From a halophilic archaeon (GTDB lineage Archaea > Halobacteriota > Halobacteria > Halobacteriales > Haladaptataceae): a stretch of DNA of 64,000 nucleotides. The DNA lies in NCBI GenBank assembly GCA_003298465.1, contig QNGA01000001.1:124001-188000 (forward strand), given 5' to 3'. Numbering within the stretch: the first letter of the stretch is position 1; each line of letters starts with the position of its first letter. This document shows, one piece after another, positions 1-6,897 of this stretch. The notes beneath the pieces were generated by a model. The model worked only from the letters and a program-made list of their open reading frames with translations, made no database searches and was not told the DNA's origin. The position numbers and the translations under genes were made by a program.

Positions 1-108
1 CTGGAGGAGCAACTCGCTCATGCGCTGGGTGGCCTCGCGGTCCTCCTGTTCCTCTTCGTACTGCTGGCGGAGTTTCTCTCGCTCGGCTTCCTTGTCGAAG
101 TCGCTCAT
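1..108 (-). CDS. UPF0148 / Sjogren's-scleroderma autoantigen 1 family protein, N-terminal part
   Basis: Only the first 36 codons are inside the window; the gene runs off the left edge. The start ATG is at 108-106. The visible peptide is a highly charged helix (MSDFDKEAEREKLRQQ...) followed by QRMSELLLQ. In haloarchaea this N-terminus precedes a zinc ribbon in the autoantigen p27-like (UPF0148) family; the zinc ribbon itself is outside the window. Family assignment is from memory of the N-terminal pattern; function is unknown. Confidence 0.65.
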   Translation of the reverse strand, partial: MSDFDKEAEREKLRQQYEEEQEDREATQRMSELLLQ

Positions 109-190
109 GTGTACATGGATGGGACGCCGGCCTCTTGCGCCTTTCCCTCCGGAGCGCGGCGGAGAGACCGGCTCCCGCTTCGTGCGGAGA

Positions 191-198
191 TTTAAGTA
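191..198 (+). promoter_or_regulatory. TATA-like box A of the Cas4-like gene
   Basis: TTTAAGTA lies 23-30 nt before the GTG at 221. This spacing is what is expected for a leaderless haloarchaeal transcript starting at the GTG, and it supports that start codon over any downstream ATG. Confidence 0.55.
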
Positions 199-220
199 AG
201 GGAACGGGACCAACCCCGGC

Positions 221-877
221 GTGTCGAAGCGCCCGTTCTACGAACTCGAAACCGCCGCGTACTGTCCCCGGAAGCTCTACTACCAGCGCCGCGATGCGGT
301 CGACGTTCCGGACCGCGTCGCCGACCGCCGCGAACTGGCCTTCGAGTACGACCGCCTGCTCGACGCGAGTCTGGCGGACCTCGCCGACCTGCCCCTCGAA
401 CTCCCGCCCGAGGAGTTCCGGGCGAATCTCGAACGCGCCGCCGACGGCGACGCCTGGACGCAGCTCTGTACCCCCGACGAGCGCGAGCGACTGGTCGAGG
501 GCAAGGACTGCCGGGGCGTCGTCCACAAGGTGCTCGACCGCGACGCGCCGGTGCCGTCGCTGGTGTTCACCGGCGCGCCGCCGAATCAGGGCGTCTGGGA
601 GCCACAGAGCGTCCGCGCCGTCGCCGCAGCGAAGGCGCTCGCCTGGGAGCACGAGACGGCGGTCGACCGCGCGTTCGTCGAGTACCCCGCGTACGGAATC
701 GTCCGCGAGATCGGCCTCACGACCCGCCGCAAGGCCGCCTACCGGCGCGCGCTCCGGACGGCCCGGGCCATCGACGGCCCGCCGCCACGACTGCGGAACG
801 ACGCGAAGTGCGACGCCTGCGAGTACCGCGCCGAGTGCGGCGTGAAGACGCGCTCGCTGCGGTCACTGCTCGGCTAG
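221..877 (+). CDS. Cas4/DUF83-like Fe-S protein, nuclease motifs degenerate
   Basis: Stand-alone 218-residue protein starting with GTG. It has the Cas4-type frame: an N-terminal YCPRKLYY motif (one Cys, residues about 14-21) and a C-terminal CxxCxxxxxC cluster (CDACEYRAEC, about residues 196-205), together the four cysteines that hold the [4Fe-4S] cluster in Cas4/AddB-type nucleases. The central PD-(D/E)XK signature is not intact: the usual GxxDxV reads GVVHKV and no ExK follows; the stretch instead reads VFTGAPP. A C-terminal helix and ...RAFVEYPAYGIV.. strand resemble the end of the RecB-like fold. No cas genes or CRISPR array are nearby, so a CRISPR role is not supported. The 3' end overlaps the convergent sua5 by 15 nt. 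Confidence 0.7.
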   Translation: MSKRPFYELETAAYCPRKLYYQRRDAVDVPDRVADRRELAFEYDRLLDASLADLADLPLELPPEEFRANLERAADGDAWTQLCTPDERERLVEGKDCRGVVHKVLDRDAPVPSLVFTGAPPNQGVWEPQSVRAVAAAKALAWEHETAVDRAFVEYPAYGIVREIGLTTRRKAAYRRALRTARAIDGPPPRLRNDAKCDACEYRAECGVKTRSLRSLLG

Positions 878-1444
878 CCACGCGGCGACGGCGTCCGCGT
901 TCGACCCCCGGCGGAGGATCTCGCCGGACGCGACGTTCACGACCGTGCTTCCCGTGCCGCCCGTCTCGCCGCCGTCGAGGACGACCGCGGCGGCCTCCCG
1001 GATTTCGGGGTCGAGGTCCGCGGGGCGGCGCGCGCTCGCCCGGCCGCTCACGTTCGCGCTCGTGCTCGTGACGGGCGCGACCTCGCGGAGAAGCGCGAGC
1101 GCGAGGTCGTGGTCCGGGACGCGGACGCCGACGCGCTCCCGGCCGGCGGTGAGCGCGTCCGGCACGGCGTCGGTCTTCCGACAGAGAAGGGTGACGGGAC
1201 CGGGCAGGAACTCGCGCGCGAACCGCCGCTCGCGCTCCGTGAGCCTGACGTACTCCCGCGCGGCCTCCACGTCGGGGACGGCCAGCGAAATCGGGTCGTC
1301 GCGGGACCGTTGCTTCGCAGCGAACACTCGTTCGACGGCGTCCTCGTCCAGCGCGTCGGCACCCAGACCGTACACGGTCTCGGTCGGATAGACGACCAGG
1401 TCGCCGCTTCGAATCGCGGCGGCGGCACGTTCGATGTCGGCCAT
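863..1444 (-). CDS. L-threonylcarbamoyladenylate synthase (Sua5/YrdC/TsaC family)
   Basis: 193-residue single YrdC domain. It makes threonylcarbamoyl-AMP from threonine, bicarbonate and ATP, the precursor for t6A37 in ANN-decoding tRNAs; the KEOPS complex, one subunit of which (Cgi121) is encoded at 20459-20959, then transfers the group. Visible signatures are YPTETVYGLGADA near residue 19, KQRSRDDPISL near 44 and STSANVSG near 127, all nucleotide/threonine-binding elements of the family. The C-terminal Sua5 domain of longer homologues is absent, so it is of the short TsaC type. Start ATG at 1444. Confidence 0.93.
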   Translation of the reverse strand: MADIERAAAAIRSGDLVVYPTETVYGLGADALDEDAVERVFAAKQRSRDDPISLAVPDVEAAREYVRLTERERRFAREFLPGPVTLLCRKTDAVPDALTAGRERVGVRVPDHDLALALLREVAPVTSTSANVSGRASARRPADLDPEIREAAAVVLDGGETGGTGSTVVNVASGEILRRGSNADAVAAWLAEQ

Positions 1445-1552
1445 GCCGGGCGTTCGCGCTCGCGGAAAAAAGACGTTGGGTCGTGGCGTCGGCGGCCCGG
1501 AGCAGCGACGGCTTTCGGGACGCCCGCGCCGGCGACGAGAGCCTGACCGCCG

Positions 1553-2065
1553 TTACAGCGCTTCGATGGCCGCTTCGACCGCGTCGTAGTCCGGGAAGTC
1601 GGGCCACTCGCTCGCGACCCAGGCGTACTCGACGGTCCGGTCCGAATCCAGCAGGAAGACGGCCGGACGGTGCTCGCGGACGCCCGTCATGCCGTCGAGG
1701 TCGTGAGCGATATCGTATTCGTCGGCGACGGTCGCCGCCGGGTCGCTGAACAGGCGGAAGTCGATGTCGCGCTCCTCGATGAGCGTCTCGTGCTCGTACG
1801 GCGTCGAGATGGAACAGCCGACGACGCGCAGGTCGTGGGCCTCCTGCCAGGCGCGGTCGCGTATCTCGTTCCATATGTACGTTCCGGGGAACGCGCCGTC
1901 CATCGTGTAGAAGACCAGCAGCGTCGGTCCCTCGGCGGCCACCTCCGAGAGCGCGGCGTCCTCCCAGTACTCGTCGTTCACCAGCGGGCGAGTGAAATCG
2001 GGCGCGGTGTCGCCCTCCTCGGGGTGGTCCGTCTCGGCGAGTTCGACGACCTCGAAGTCGACCAT
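1553..2065 (-). CDS. Peroxiredoxin-fold protein lacking the usual peroxidatic cysteine
   Basis: 170 residues with the AhpC/TSA layout: GDTAPDFTRPLVND near residue 18, the central LLVFYTMDGAFPGTYIWNE segment, then the DxxRxFGVx-like ISTPYEHETLIEERDIDFRLFSDPAATVADEYD. At the place of the PxxxTxxC active-site motif the protein reads FPGTYIWNE, with no Cys; the only Cys is in VVGCSIST. It may therefore be a thioredoxin-fold protein with another role or use the resolving-site Cys. It is translationally coupled to the glutaredoxin gene (TGATG, 1-nt overlap), suggesting a shared redox job. Confidence 0.8.
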   Translation of the reverse strand: MVDFEVVELAETDHPEEGDTAPDFTRPLVNDEYWEDAALSEVAAEGPTLLVFYTMDGAFPGTYIWNEIRDRAWQEAHDLRVVGCSISTPYEHETLIEERDIDFRLFSDPAATVADEYDIAHDLDGMTGVREHRPAVFLLDSDRTVEYAWVASEWPDFPDYDAVEAAIEAL

Positions 2066-2370
2066 CAGGCCTCCCTCCTGTCGGTCACCGCGTCGTCGGT
2101 CGCGGCCCCGTCGCCGTAGGTTGCGTCGAGATAGTCGACGATGTTCGCGCTCTCGCTCATCGTGACGCCCGTAGCCTCGTCGACGATGGCGGGGACGGTG
2201 CGCTTCCCGCTGATGCGCTTGACCACGTTGCGGTCGCTGTGCATCGGTTCGACGAACCGCGACCGGTAGTCGAGGTCGTACTCGTCGAGCTTTCGCACCA
2301 CGCGCTCGCAGAACGGACACGCCTGTAGTCGGTACAGCGTGATGGCGGGCTCGTCGGTCTCTGTGCTCAT
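2065..2370 (-). CDS. Glutaredoxin-family protein
   Basis: 101 residues; the ATG at 2370 was preferred over the ATG at 2442 because homology-like sequence (AITLYRLQACPFCERV) begins directly after it. CPFC is the dithiol active site at about residues 17-20, TVPAIVD gives the cis-proline, and SANIVDYLDATYG resembles the GST N-terminal/glutaredoxin C-terminal helix. It reduces disulfides or mixed thiols in the cytoplasm; in haloarchaea the low-molecular-weight thiol is gamma-glutamylcysteine rather than glutathione. It is the first gene of a two-gene operon with the peroxiredoxin-like protein. Confidence 0.88.
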   Translation of the reverse strand: MSTETDEPAITLYRLQACPFCERVVRKLDEYDLDYRSRFVEPMHSDRNVVKRISGKRTVPAIVDEATGVTMSESANIVDYLDATYGDGAATDDAVTDRREA

Positions 2371-2487
2371 GTCCGTGTCGTTGGGGCGAAACGTCCGTAA
2401 GGGCTTCGTCCGCGGCAGCGACGGCCCGGAAATCAACGGCAAAAGAATAAAGAGTTAATCCCGCCGACAACCAAGGTGGGTTACTGA

Positions 2488-3888
2488 ATGGCGCTTTCCC
2501 TAACGCAGGTCGCACTCTGGCAGACGTCGTCCGCTGCCGGGATACTCGGTATCGAGTTGACCGACAGCCTGATAACGTGGCTAGGTGTGCTCGCTATCGT
2601 CGTACTCATCGGTCTGTCGGCGTTCTTCTCCTCGTCCGAGATAGCGATGTTCTCGCTAGCCAAGCATCGCGTCGACGCGCTCGTGGAAGACGAGGTACCC
2701 GGAGCGAAGACGGTCGCCGCGCTCAAGGACGACCCCCACAGACTGCTGGTGACGATTCTGGTGGGGAACAACATCGTCAACATCGCGATGTCCTCGATAG
2801 CGACGGGGCTACTTGCCCTCTACCTGAACCAGGGACAGGCGGTCGCCGTCGCCACCTTCGGCATCACGGCGCTCGTCCTGCTGTTCGGGGAGAGCGCGCC
2901 GAAGTCCTACGCCGTCGAGAACACCGAATCGTGGGCGCTCCGCATCGGGAAGCCGCTGAAGTACTCCGAGTACCTCCTCCTGCCGCTCGTGGTCCTGTTC
3001 GACCGCCTCACGCGCATCGTCAACCGCGTCACCGGCGGTCGCTCGGCCATCGAGACGTCCTACGTCACCCGGGACGAGATTCAGGACATGATCGAGACGG
3101 GCGAGCGCGAGGGCGTCATCGAGGAGGACGAACGCGAGATGCTCCAGCGCATCTTCCGGTTCAACAACACCATCGCCAAGGAGGTGATGACTCCGCGGCT
3201 GGACATGACCGCCGTGCCGAAAGACGCGAGCATCCAGAAGGCCATCGAGACGCTCGTCCAGTCGGGCCACGAGCGCGTTCCCGTCTACGAGGGGAGCCTC
3301 GACAACGTCATCGGCGTCATCCACATCCGCGACCTCGTGCGCGAACAGCAGTACGGCGAGGCCAGCGGCTTCGACCTGGACGACGTCATCCAGCCGACGC
3401 TGCACGTCCCCGAGAGCAAGAACGTCGACGAACTGCTCACCGAGATGCGCGAGAACCGGATGCAGATGGTCATCGTCATCGACGAGTTCGGAACGACGGA
3501 AGGGCTCGTCACCATGGAGGACATGGTCGAGGAGATCGTCGGGGACATCCTCGAAGGCGAGGAGGAGGAACCGATCGAGTACGTCGACGAGGACACGATA
3601 ATCGTCCGCGGCGAACTCAACATCGACGAGGTCAACGAGGCGCTCGACATCGAGCTTCCGGAGGGCGAGGAGTTCGAGACCATCGCCGGATTCATCTTCA
3701 ACCGCGCCGGTCGACTCGTCGAGGAGGGCGAGAACATCGACTACGACGGCACCCGCCTCCACGTCGAGCAGGTCGAGAACACGCGCATCATGAAAGCCCG
3801 CATCACGCGACTGGAGGAGGCGACGGCCGAGGCCGAACCCGACGAGTCGGAGGCGGTCGAGGAGAGCGTCGGACCGAGCACCGAGTAG
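2488..3888 (+). CDS. CNNM/CorC-type membrane protein (DUF21 + CBS pair + CorC_HlyC)
   Basis: 466 residues. An N-terminal DUF21 membrane domain has about four helices (roughly residues 20-170; note FFSSSEIAMFS and GNNIVNIAMSS, both typical). A CBS pair follows (about 210-335: EVMTPRLDMTAVP, ERVPVYEG, VIDEFGTTEGLVTMEDMVEEIVGDI), then the CorC_HlyC domain (about 350-435, GRLVEEGENIDYDG). The family exports or senses Mg2+/Co2+; the CBS pair probably binds ATP-Mg. Ends with an acidic tail. Often annotated hemolysin, which is historical. Start ATG at 2488. Confidence 0.92.
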   Translation: MALSLTQVALWQTSSAAGILGIELTDSLITWLGVLAIVVLIGLSAFFSSSEIAMFSLAKHRVDALVEDEVPGAKTVAALKDDPHRLLVTILVGNNIVNIAMSSIATGLLALYLNQGQAVAVATFGITALVLLFGESAPKSYAVENTESWALRIGKPLKYSEYLLLPLVVLFDRLTRIVNRVTGGRSAIETSYVTRDEIQDMIETGEREGVIEEDEREMLQRIFRFNNTIAKEVMTPRLDMTAVPKDASIQKAIETLVQSGHERVPVYEGSLDNVIGVIHIRDLVREQQYGEASGFDLDDVIQPTLHVPESKNVDELLTEMRENRMQMVIVIDEFGTTEGLVTMEDMVEEIVGDILEGEEEEPIEYVDEDTIIVRGELNIDEVNEALDIELPEGEEFETIAGFIFNRAGRLVEEGENIDYDGTRLHVEQVENTRIMKARITRLEEATAEAEPDESEAVEESVGPSTE

Positions 3889-4053
3889 CGCCTTCTTCAG
3901 GGTGCCAGCGTTTGGAATGGCCCACTTTCTATCCCAGACGTGATACGGCTCGCGGTACGTGATTTCGACGCACCGAACAGCTACCGGTGGTCGCCGGATT
4001 GGCCGGCTACCGGATATCGCCTGATAGACCCTGGATAGGGGGTAGCACGCTTA

Positions 4054-4093
4054 CCGCGAGCGACCGAAGCGAACGGAGTGAGCGAGAGCGCGG
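4054..4093. repeat. Imperfect inverted repeat of the haloarchaeal GAGCGA-type
   Basis: A 40-nt segment bounded by CCGCG and CGCGG with inner GAGCGACCGAAGCGAACGGAG and GTGAGCGAG halves. It sits between the convergent ends of the CNNM gene and the gene at 4106-4699. Similar short GAGCGAA-type palindromes are common between haloarchaeal genes; a terminator or REP-like role is inference. Confidence 0.4.
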
Positions 4094-4105
4094 CAAAAGG
4101 TCGTT

Positions 4106-4699
4106 TCAGAAGGAGACGTTCGTCTCCATCCCCTCGGTGGCGTCGTCCAGGCCGTCCTGCTGGACGTTCTCGGTCATCCGGTCGGAGATCTCGCGGTCCC
4201 GGAGGACGTTCTCGAACTCGTCGGTGTAGCGGTGGTTGACGGTCCTCGCGGCGTCTTTCGCCGCGACGACGCGGCGGTAGTGTCGGACGGTCGACTCGCT
4301 CGCGTCGAGTTCGGCGGCGCAGTCCGCGACGGTGACGTCGTCTTCGAGCAGTTCGCGAAGTTCGACGAGGTCGAAGGGTGCGTCGGCCTCGCGGAAGAGG
4401 TGGAGGTCCACGCGGGCGCGAGCGACGGTCTCCTCGTCGGCGTCCCCGAGGTCGTCGGCGATTTCGGCGTCGGACTCGCCGGCGTAGTACCCCCGGACGA
4501 CCGTCACGAGTTCCTCGTCCGACAGCGCCGTCTCGAACTCCTGCTCGTCTCGCATCTGGGCGACGACCTCGCGCAACCGCTGCTCGACGTCGGCTTCCGA
4601 GTTGAGGGAACCGTGGGTGGCCTCCTGGGTCTCCGTGACGGTCTCCTCGTCCGTCACGTCCATGAAGATGTCGCGGAGTTCCTCGGTCTTCTCGTCCAT
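4106..4699 (-). CDS. Conditioned medium-induced protein 4-like, HTH-containing
   Basis: 197 acidic residues beginning MDEKTEELRDIFMDVTDEE, a start I recall from haloarchaeal proteins annotated as conditioned medium-induced protein 4. ATG at 4699 is supported by a TTTATA box about 25 nt upstream on the minus strand (4721-4729), i.e. a leaderless transcript. Residues about 60-170 hold two helical HTH-like blocks: SDAEIADDLGDADEETVARARVDL and VADCAAELDASESTVRHYRRV. That suggests a DNA-binding or sigma-like HTH regulator, but no target is evident. Divergent from bioY with 127 nt between start codons. Confidence 0.7.
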   Translation of the reverse strand: MDEKTEELRDIFMDVTDEETVTETQEATHGSLNSEADVEQRLREVVAQMRDEQEFETALSDEELVTVVRGYYAGESDAEIADDLGDADEETVARARVDLHLFREADAPFDLVELRELLEDDVTVADCAAELDASESTVRHYRRVVAAKDAARTVNHRYTDEFENVLRDREISDRMTENVQQDGLDDATEGMETNVSF

Positions 4700-4782
4700 G
4701 GGCCGTGACTCATGACCGGGTGTTATAAAAAACTGTCGGGGTGCCGATGAAATTTTCCGAGCGAGGAGAGACGAACACAGAA

Positions 4783-4812
4783 CGTCAACCGAAGGTATAA
4801 TTCCAGTTGACG
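4783..4812. promoter_or_regulatory. Probable biotin (BirA-type) operator over the bioY TATA box
   Basis: Perfect 7-bp arms CGTCAAC (4783-4789) and GTTGACG (4806-4812) are separated by 16 nt that contain the box A TATAAT (4796-4801) of bioY. The arrangement GTCAAC-N16-GTTGAC matches the general form of BirA operators (half-sites with about 14-16 nt between), and binding there would block TBP/TFB. No regulator gene is seen in the window. Palindrome is observed; regulator identity is inference. Confidence 0.55.
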
Positions 4813-4826
4813 AGAGAGGCCGGGAC

Positions 4827-5411
4827 ATGAAAACCGAAACCGAGCCGGTCGACCTCGTCGGCGAGGAGGCTGTGGAGAACGTGGCGCGGACCGCCCTCTT
4901 CGCCGCCGTCGTCGGCGCGTTCGCGTACGTGTCGTTCCCGAACCCGCTCGCACCGTCGATTCCCGTCACGTTGCAGGTGCTCGGCGTCTTCCTCGCCGGC
5001 ATCTTCCTCGGGCCGGTGTGGGGCGGGGCGTCGATGGTGCTCTACCTGCTCGCAGGCAGCGTCGGCGCGCCGGTGTTCTCCGGCGGCTCTGCCGGCGTCG
5101 GCATGCTGCTGGGCTACACCGGCGGCTACCTGCTCTCCTACCCGCCCGCAGCGTTCGTCATCGGCGCGGTCGTCCACGGTGGCCTCGACCTGCGCGACCC
5201 CCAGGCCGCGAGCGTCGGCCGCCTCGTCGCCGCGCTGCTGGTCGGCACCGTCGTCATCTACGCCTGCGGGACCGTCGGGTTCGCAATCGTCCAGAACGTC
5301 GGCCTCGTGGAGGCGTTCGCGCTCTCGGCGCTCGCGTTCGTCCCGTTCGAGGCGTTCAAGATCGCCGCCGCGGTCGGCATCGTCCGCAGCGACCGCATCG
5401 CCGCGGAATGA
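4827..5411 (+). CDS. bioY: BioY, biotin-binding S component of an ECF transporter
   Basis: 194 residues, six hydrophobic segments. Typical BioY sequence: FPNPLAPSIPVTLQVLGVFLAGIFLG near residue 40, then a Gly-rich GGASMVLYLLAGSVGAPVFSGGSAGVGMLLGYTGGYLL. BioY captures biotin in the membrane and works with the ATPase and T components encoded immediately downstream (4-nt overlap ATGA). ATG 4827 lies 26-31 nt after the TATAAT box, so the message is probably leaderless. Expression is likely biotin-repressed through the palindrome at 4783-4812. Confidence 0.95.
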   Translation: MKTETEPVDLVGEEAVENVARTALFAAVVGAFAYVSFPNPLAPSIPVTLQVLGVFLAGIFLGPVWGGASMVLYLLAGSVGAPVFSGGSAGVGMLLGYTGGYLLSYPPAAFVIGAVVHGGLDLRDPQAASVGRLVAALLVGTVVIYACGTVGFAIVQNVGLVEAFALSALAFVPFEAFKIAAAVGIVRSDRIAAE

Positions 5412-6106
5412 TAGAGACGCGAAACCTCACCGCACGCTTCGGCGAGACGGTCGCGCTCGACGACGTCTCGCTGACGATTTCGGACGGCGAGTTCGTCGTC
5501 CTCGCCGGCCCGAACGGGAGCGGGAAGACGACGCTCGTCCGCCACTTCAACGGCCTGTTCACCCCGGATACGGGAGACGTGCTCGTCGACGGAACGCCGG
5601 TCGGCGACGACCTCGTGGCCGCCCGCACGCGCGTGGGGATGGTGTTCCAGCACCCCCGCGATTCGTTCGTCGCGGCCACCGTCGGGGCGGACGTGGCCTT
5701 CGGTCCGGAGAACCTCGGACTGGACCGCGACGAAATAGAGCGCCGCGTGGCCGACGCGCTGACGGCGGTGGGGATGACGGGGCGGCGCGAGGAGCGCATC
5801 GACGCGCTGTCGGGCGGCGAGCGCGAGCGCGTCGCCATCGCGGGTGCGCTGGCGATGGAACCGGCCCACCTCGTGCTCGACGAACCCTTCACCGGCCTCG
5901 ACGCACCGGCCCGCGAGTCGGTCCTCGAACGCCTCGCGTCGCTGCACGCCGAGGGGACGAGCCTGGTCGTCGTCACGCACGACCTCCGGGACGTCGCGCG
6001 GCTGGCGGACCGCGTCGTCGCGCTCCGGGACGGCGCTGTCGCGGTCGACGGCGCGCCCGCCGACGTGCGAGACGACCTCCCCGACCTCGGGGTGGCCGTG
6101 CCGTGA
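5408..6106 (+). CDS. ECF transporter ATPase (BioM/CbiO type)
   Basis: 232-residue ABC ATPase. Walker A GPNGSGKT at residues 34-41, Q-loop QHP near 81, signature LSGGE at 134-138, Walker B LVLDEP at 155-160 and switch His in VVVTHD. It energises biotin uptake by BioY together with the T component. The start overlaps the bioY stop (ATGA) and its stop overlaps the start of the T component (GTGA), giving a tightly coupled bioY-ATPase-T operon. A single ATPase gene implies a homodimer. Confidence 0.93.
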   Translation: MIETRNLTARFGETVALDDVSLTISDGEFVVLAGPNGSGKTTLVRHFNGLFTPDTGDVLVDGTPVGDDLVAARTRVGMVFQHPRDSFVAATVGADVAFGPENLGLDRDEIERRVADALTAVGMTGRREERIDALSGGERERVAIAGALAMEPAHLVLDEPFTGLDAPARESVLERLASLHAEGTSLVVVTHDLRDVARLADRVVALRDGAVAVDGAPADVRDDLPDLGVAVP

Positions 6107-6810
6107 CGCTCGCCTACCGGCCGACGGGCGCGTTCGCCGAGTCGCTCGACCCCCGGGCGAAACTCGGCTTCCAGGCCGCGTTCGCGGTCGCGGCGTTCGC
6201 GCACACGACGCCGCGCGGCCTCGCGGTCCTCACGGTCGTCGCCGCGCTGGCGCTCGCCGCGGCCCGTACCTCGCCGACCTGGGTGGTCTCGGAGTTCCGG
6301 GTCGCGTTGCCGTTCCTCGTCGGGTCGCCGCTGCTCGCGGGATTCGCGCTCGGCCCGCCGTGGTTCGTTCCGGAGGACGCCGTCGCCCCCCTGCTGGCGA
6401 GCTATCGCGTCCTGCTCGTGCTCGCCGTCGGCGCGGCCTACGTCCGGACGACGCCGGCCCGCGACTCGCGGGCGGCCGTCCAGCACCTCGTCCCCGGTCG
6501 GCCCGGGCAGTTCCTCGGGATGGGCGTCGCCTTCGTCTTCCGGTTTCTACCCGTCCTGCAGGCGGACCTGCGGTCGATACGGTCGGCGATGGCCGCGCGG
6601 CTCGGCGACGAGCGCCCCCTGCGCGAGCGAATGCAACTCGTCGCGACGGCTGGGCTCGCCCGGGCGTTCGAGCGCGCCGACCGGTTCGCGCTGGCGCTCC
6701 GGGCGCGGTGTTTCGCGTGGAACCCGACGCTGCCCCCGCTTTCGGTCGGGGTCGAGGACGTGCCCGTCCTCGCCGGAACCGCGGCGCTGGTCGCCTGGTC
6801 GCTCGCGTAA
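6103..6810 (+). CDS. ECF transporter transmembrane T component (BioN/CbiQ type)
   Basis: 235 residues starting at GTG 6103 inside the end of the ATPase gene. N-terminal SLDPRAKLGFQAAFAV is the usual EcfT opening, followed by five or so membrane segments. The cytoplasmic coupling region around residues 130-195 (GMGVAFVFRFLPVLQADLRSI, then SAMAARLGDERPL) corresponds to the helices that dock into the ATPases. It links BioY to ATP hydrolysis. It lacks neighbours for other vitamins, so a dedicated biotin system is most likely. Confidence 0.9.
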   Translation: MTLAYRPTGAFAESLDPRAKLGFQAAFAVAAFAHTTPRGLAVLTVVAALALAAARTSPTWVVSEFRVALPFLVGSPLLAGFALGPPWFVPEDAVAPLLASYRVLLVLAVGAAYVRTTPARDSRAAVQHLVPGRPGQFLGMGVAFVFRFLPVLQADLRSIRSAMAARLGDERPLRERMQLVATAGLARAFERADRFALALRARCFAWNPTLPPLSVGVEDVPVLAGTAALVAWSLA

Positions 6811-6897
6811 ATTCACAACTGGTTTCTCGTTCTCGCAAGACGGCAACGAGGCGAACATGAAGCAAGACTTAAGCGACTGCCTTTCTCCTCATAAAAC

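Noticed and set aside
221..877. CRISPR-Cas adaptation locus at the left end
   Set aside because: Only a degenerate Cas4-like gene is present; no cas1, cas2 or repeats nearby.
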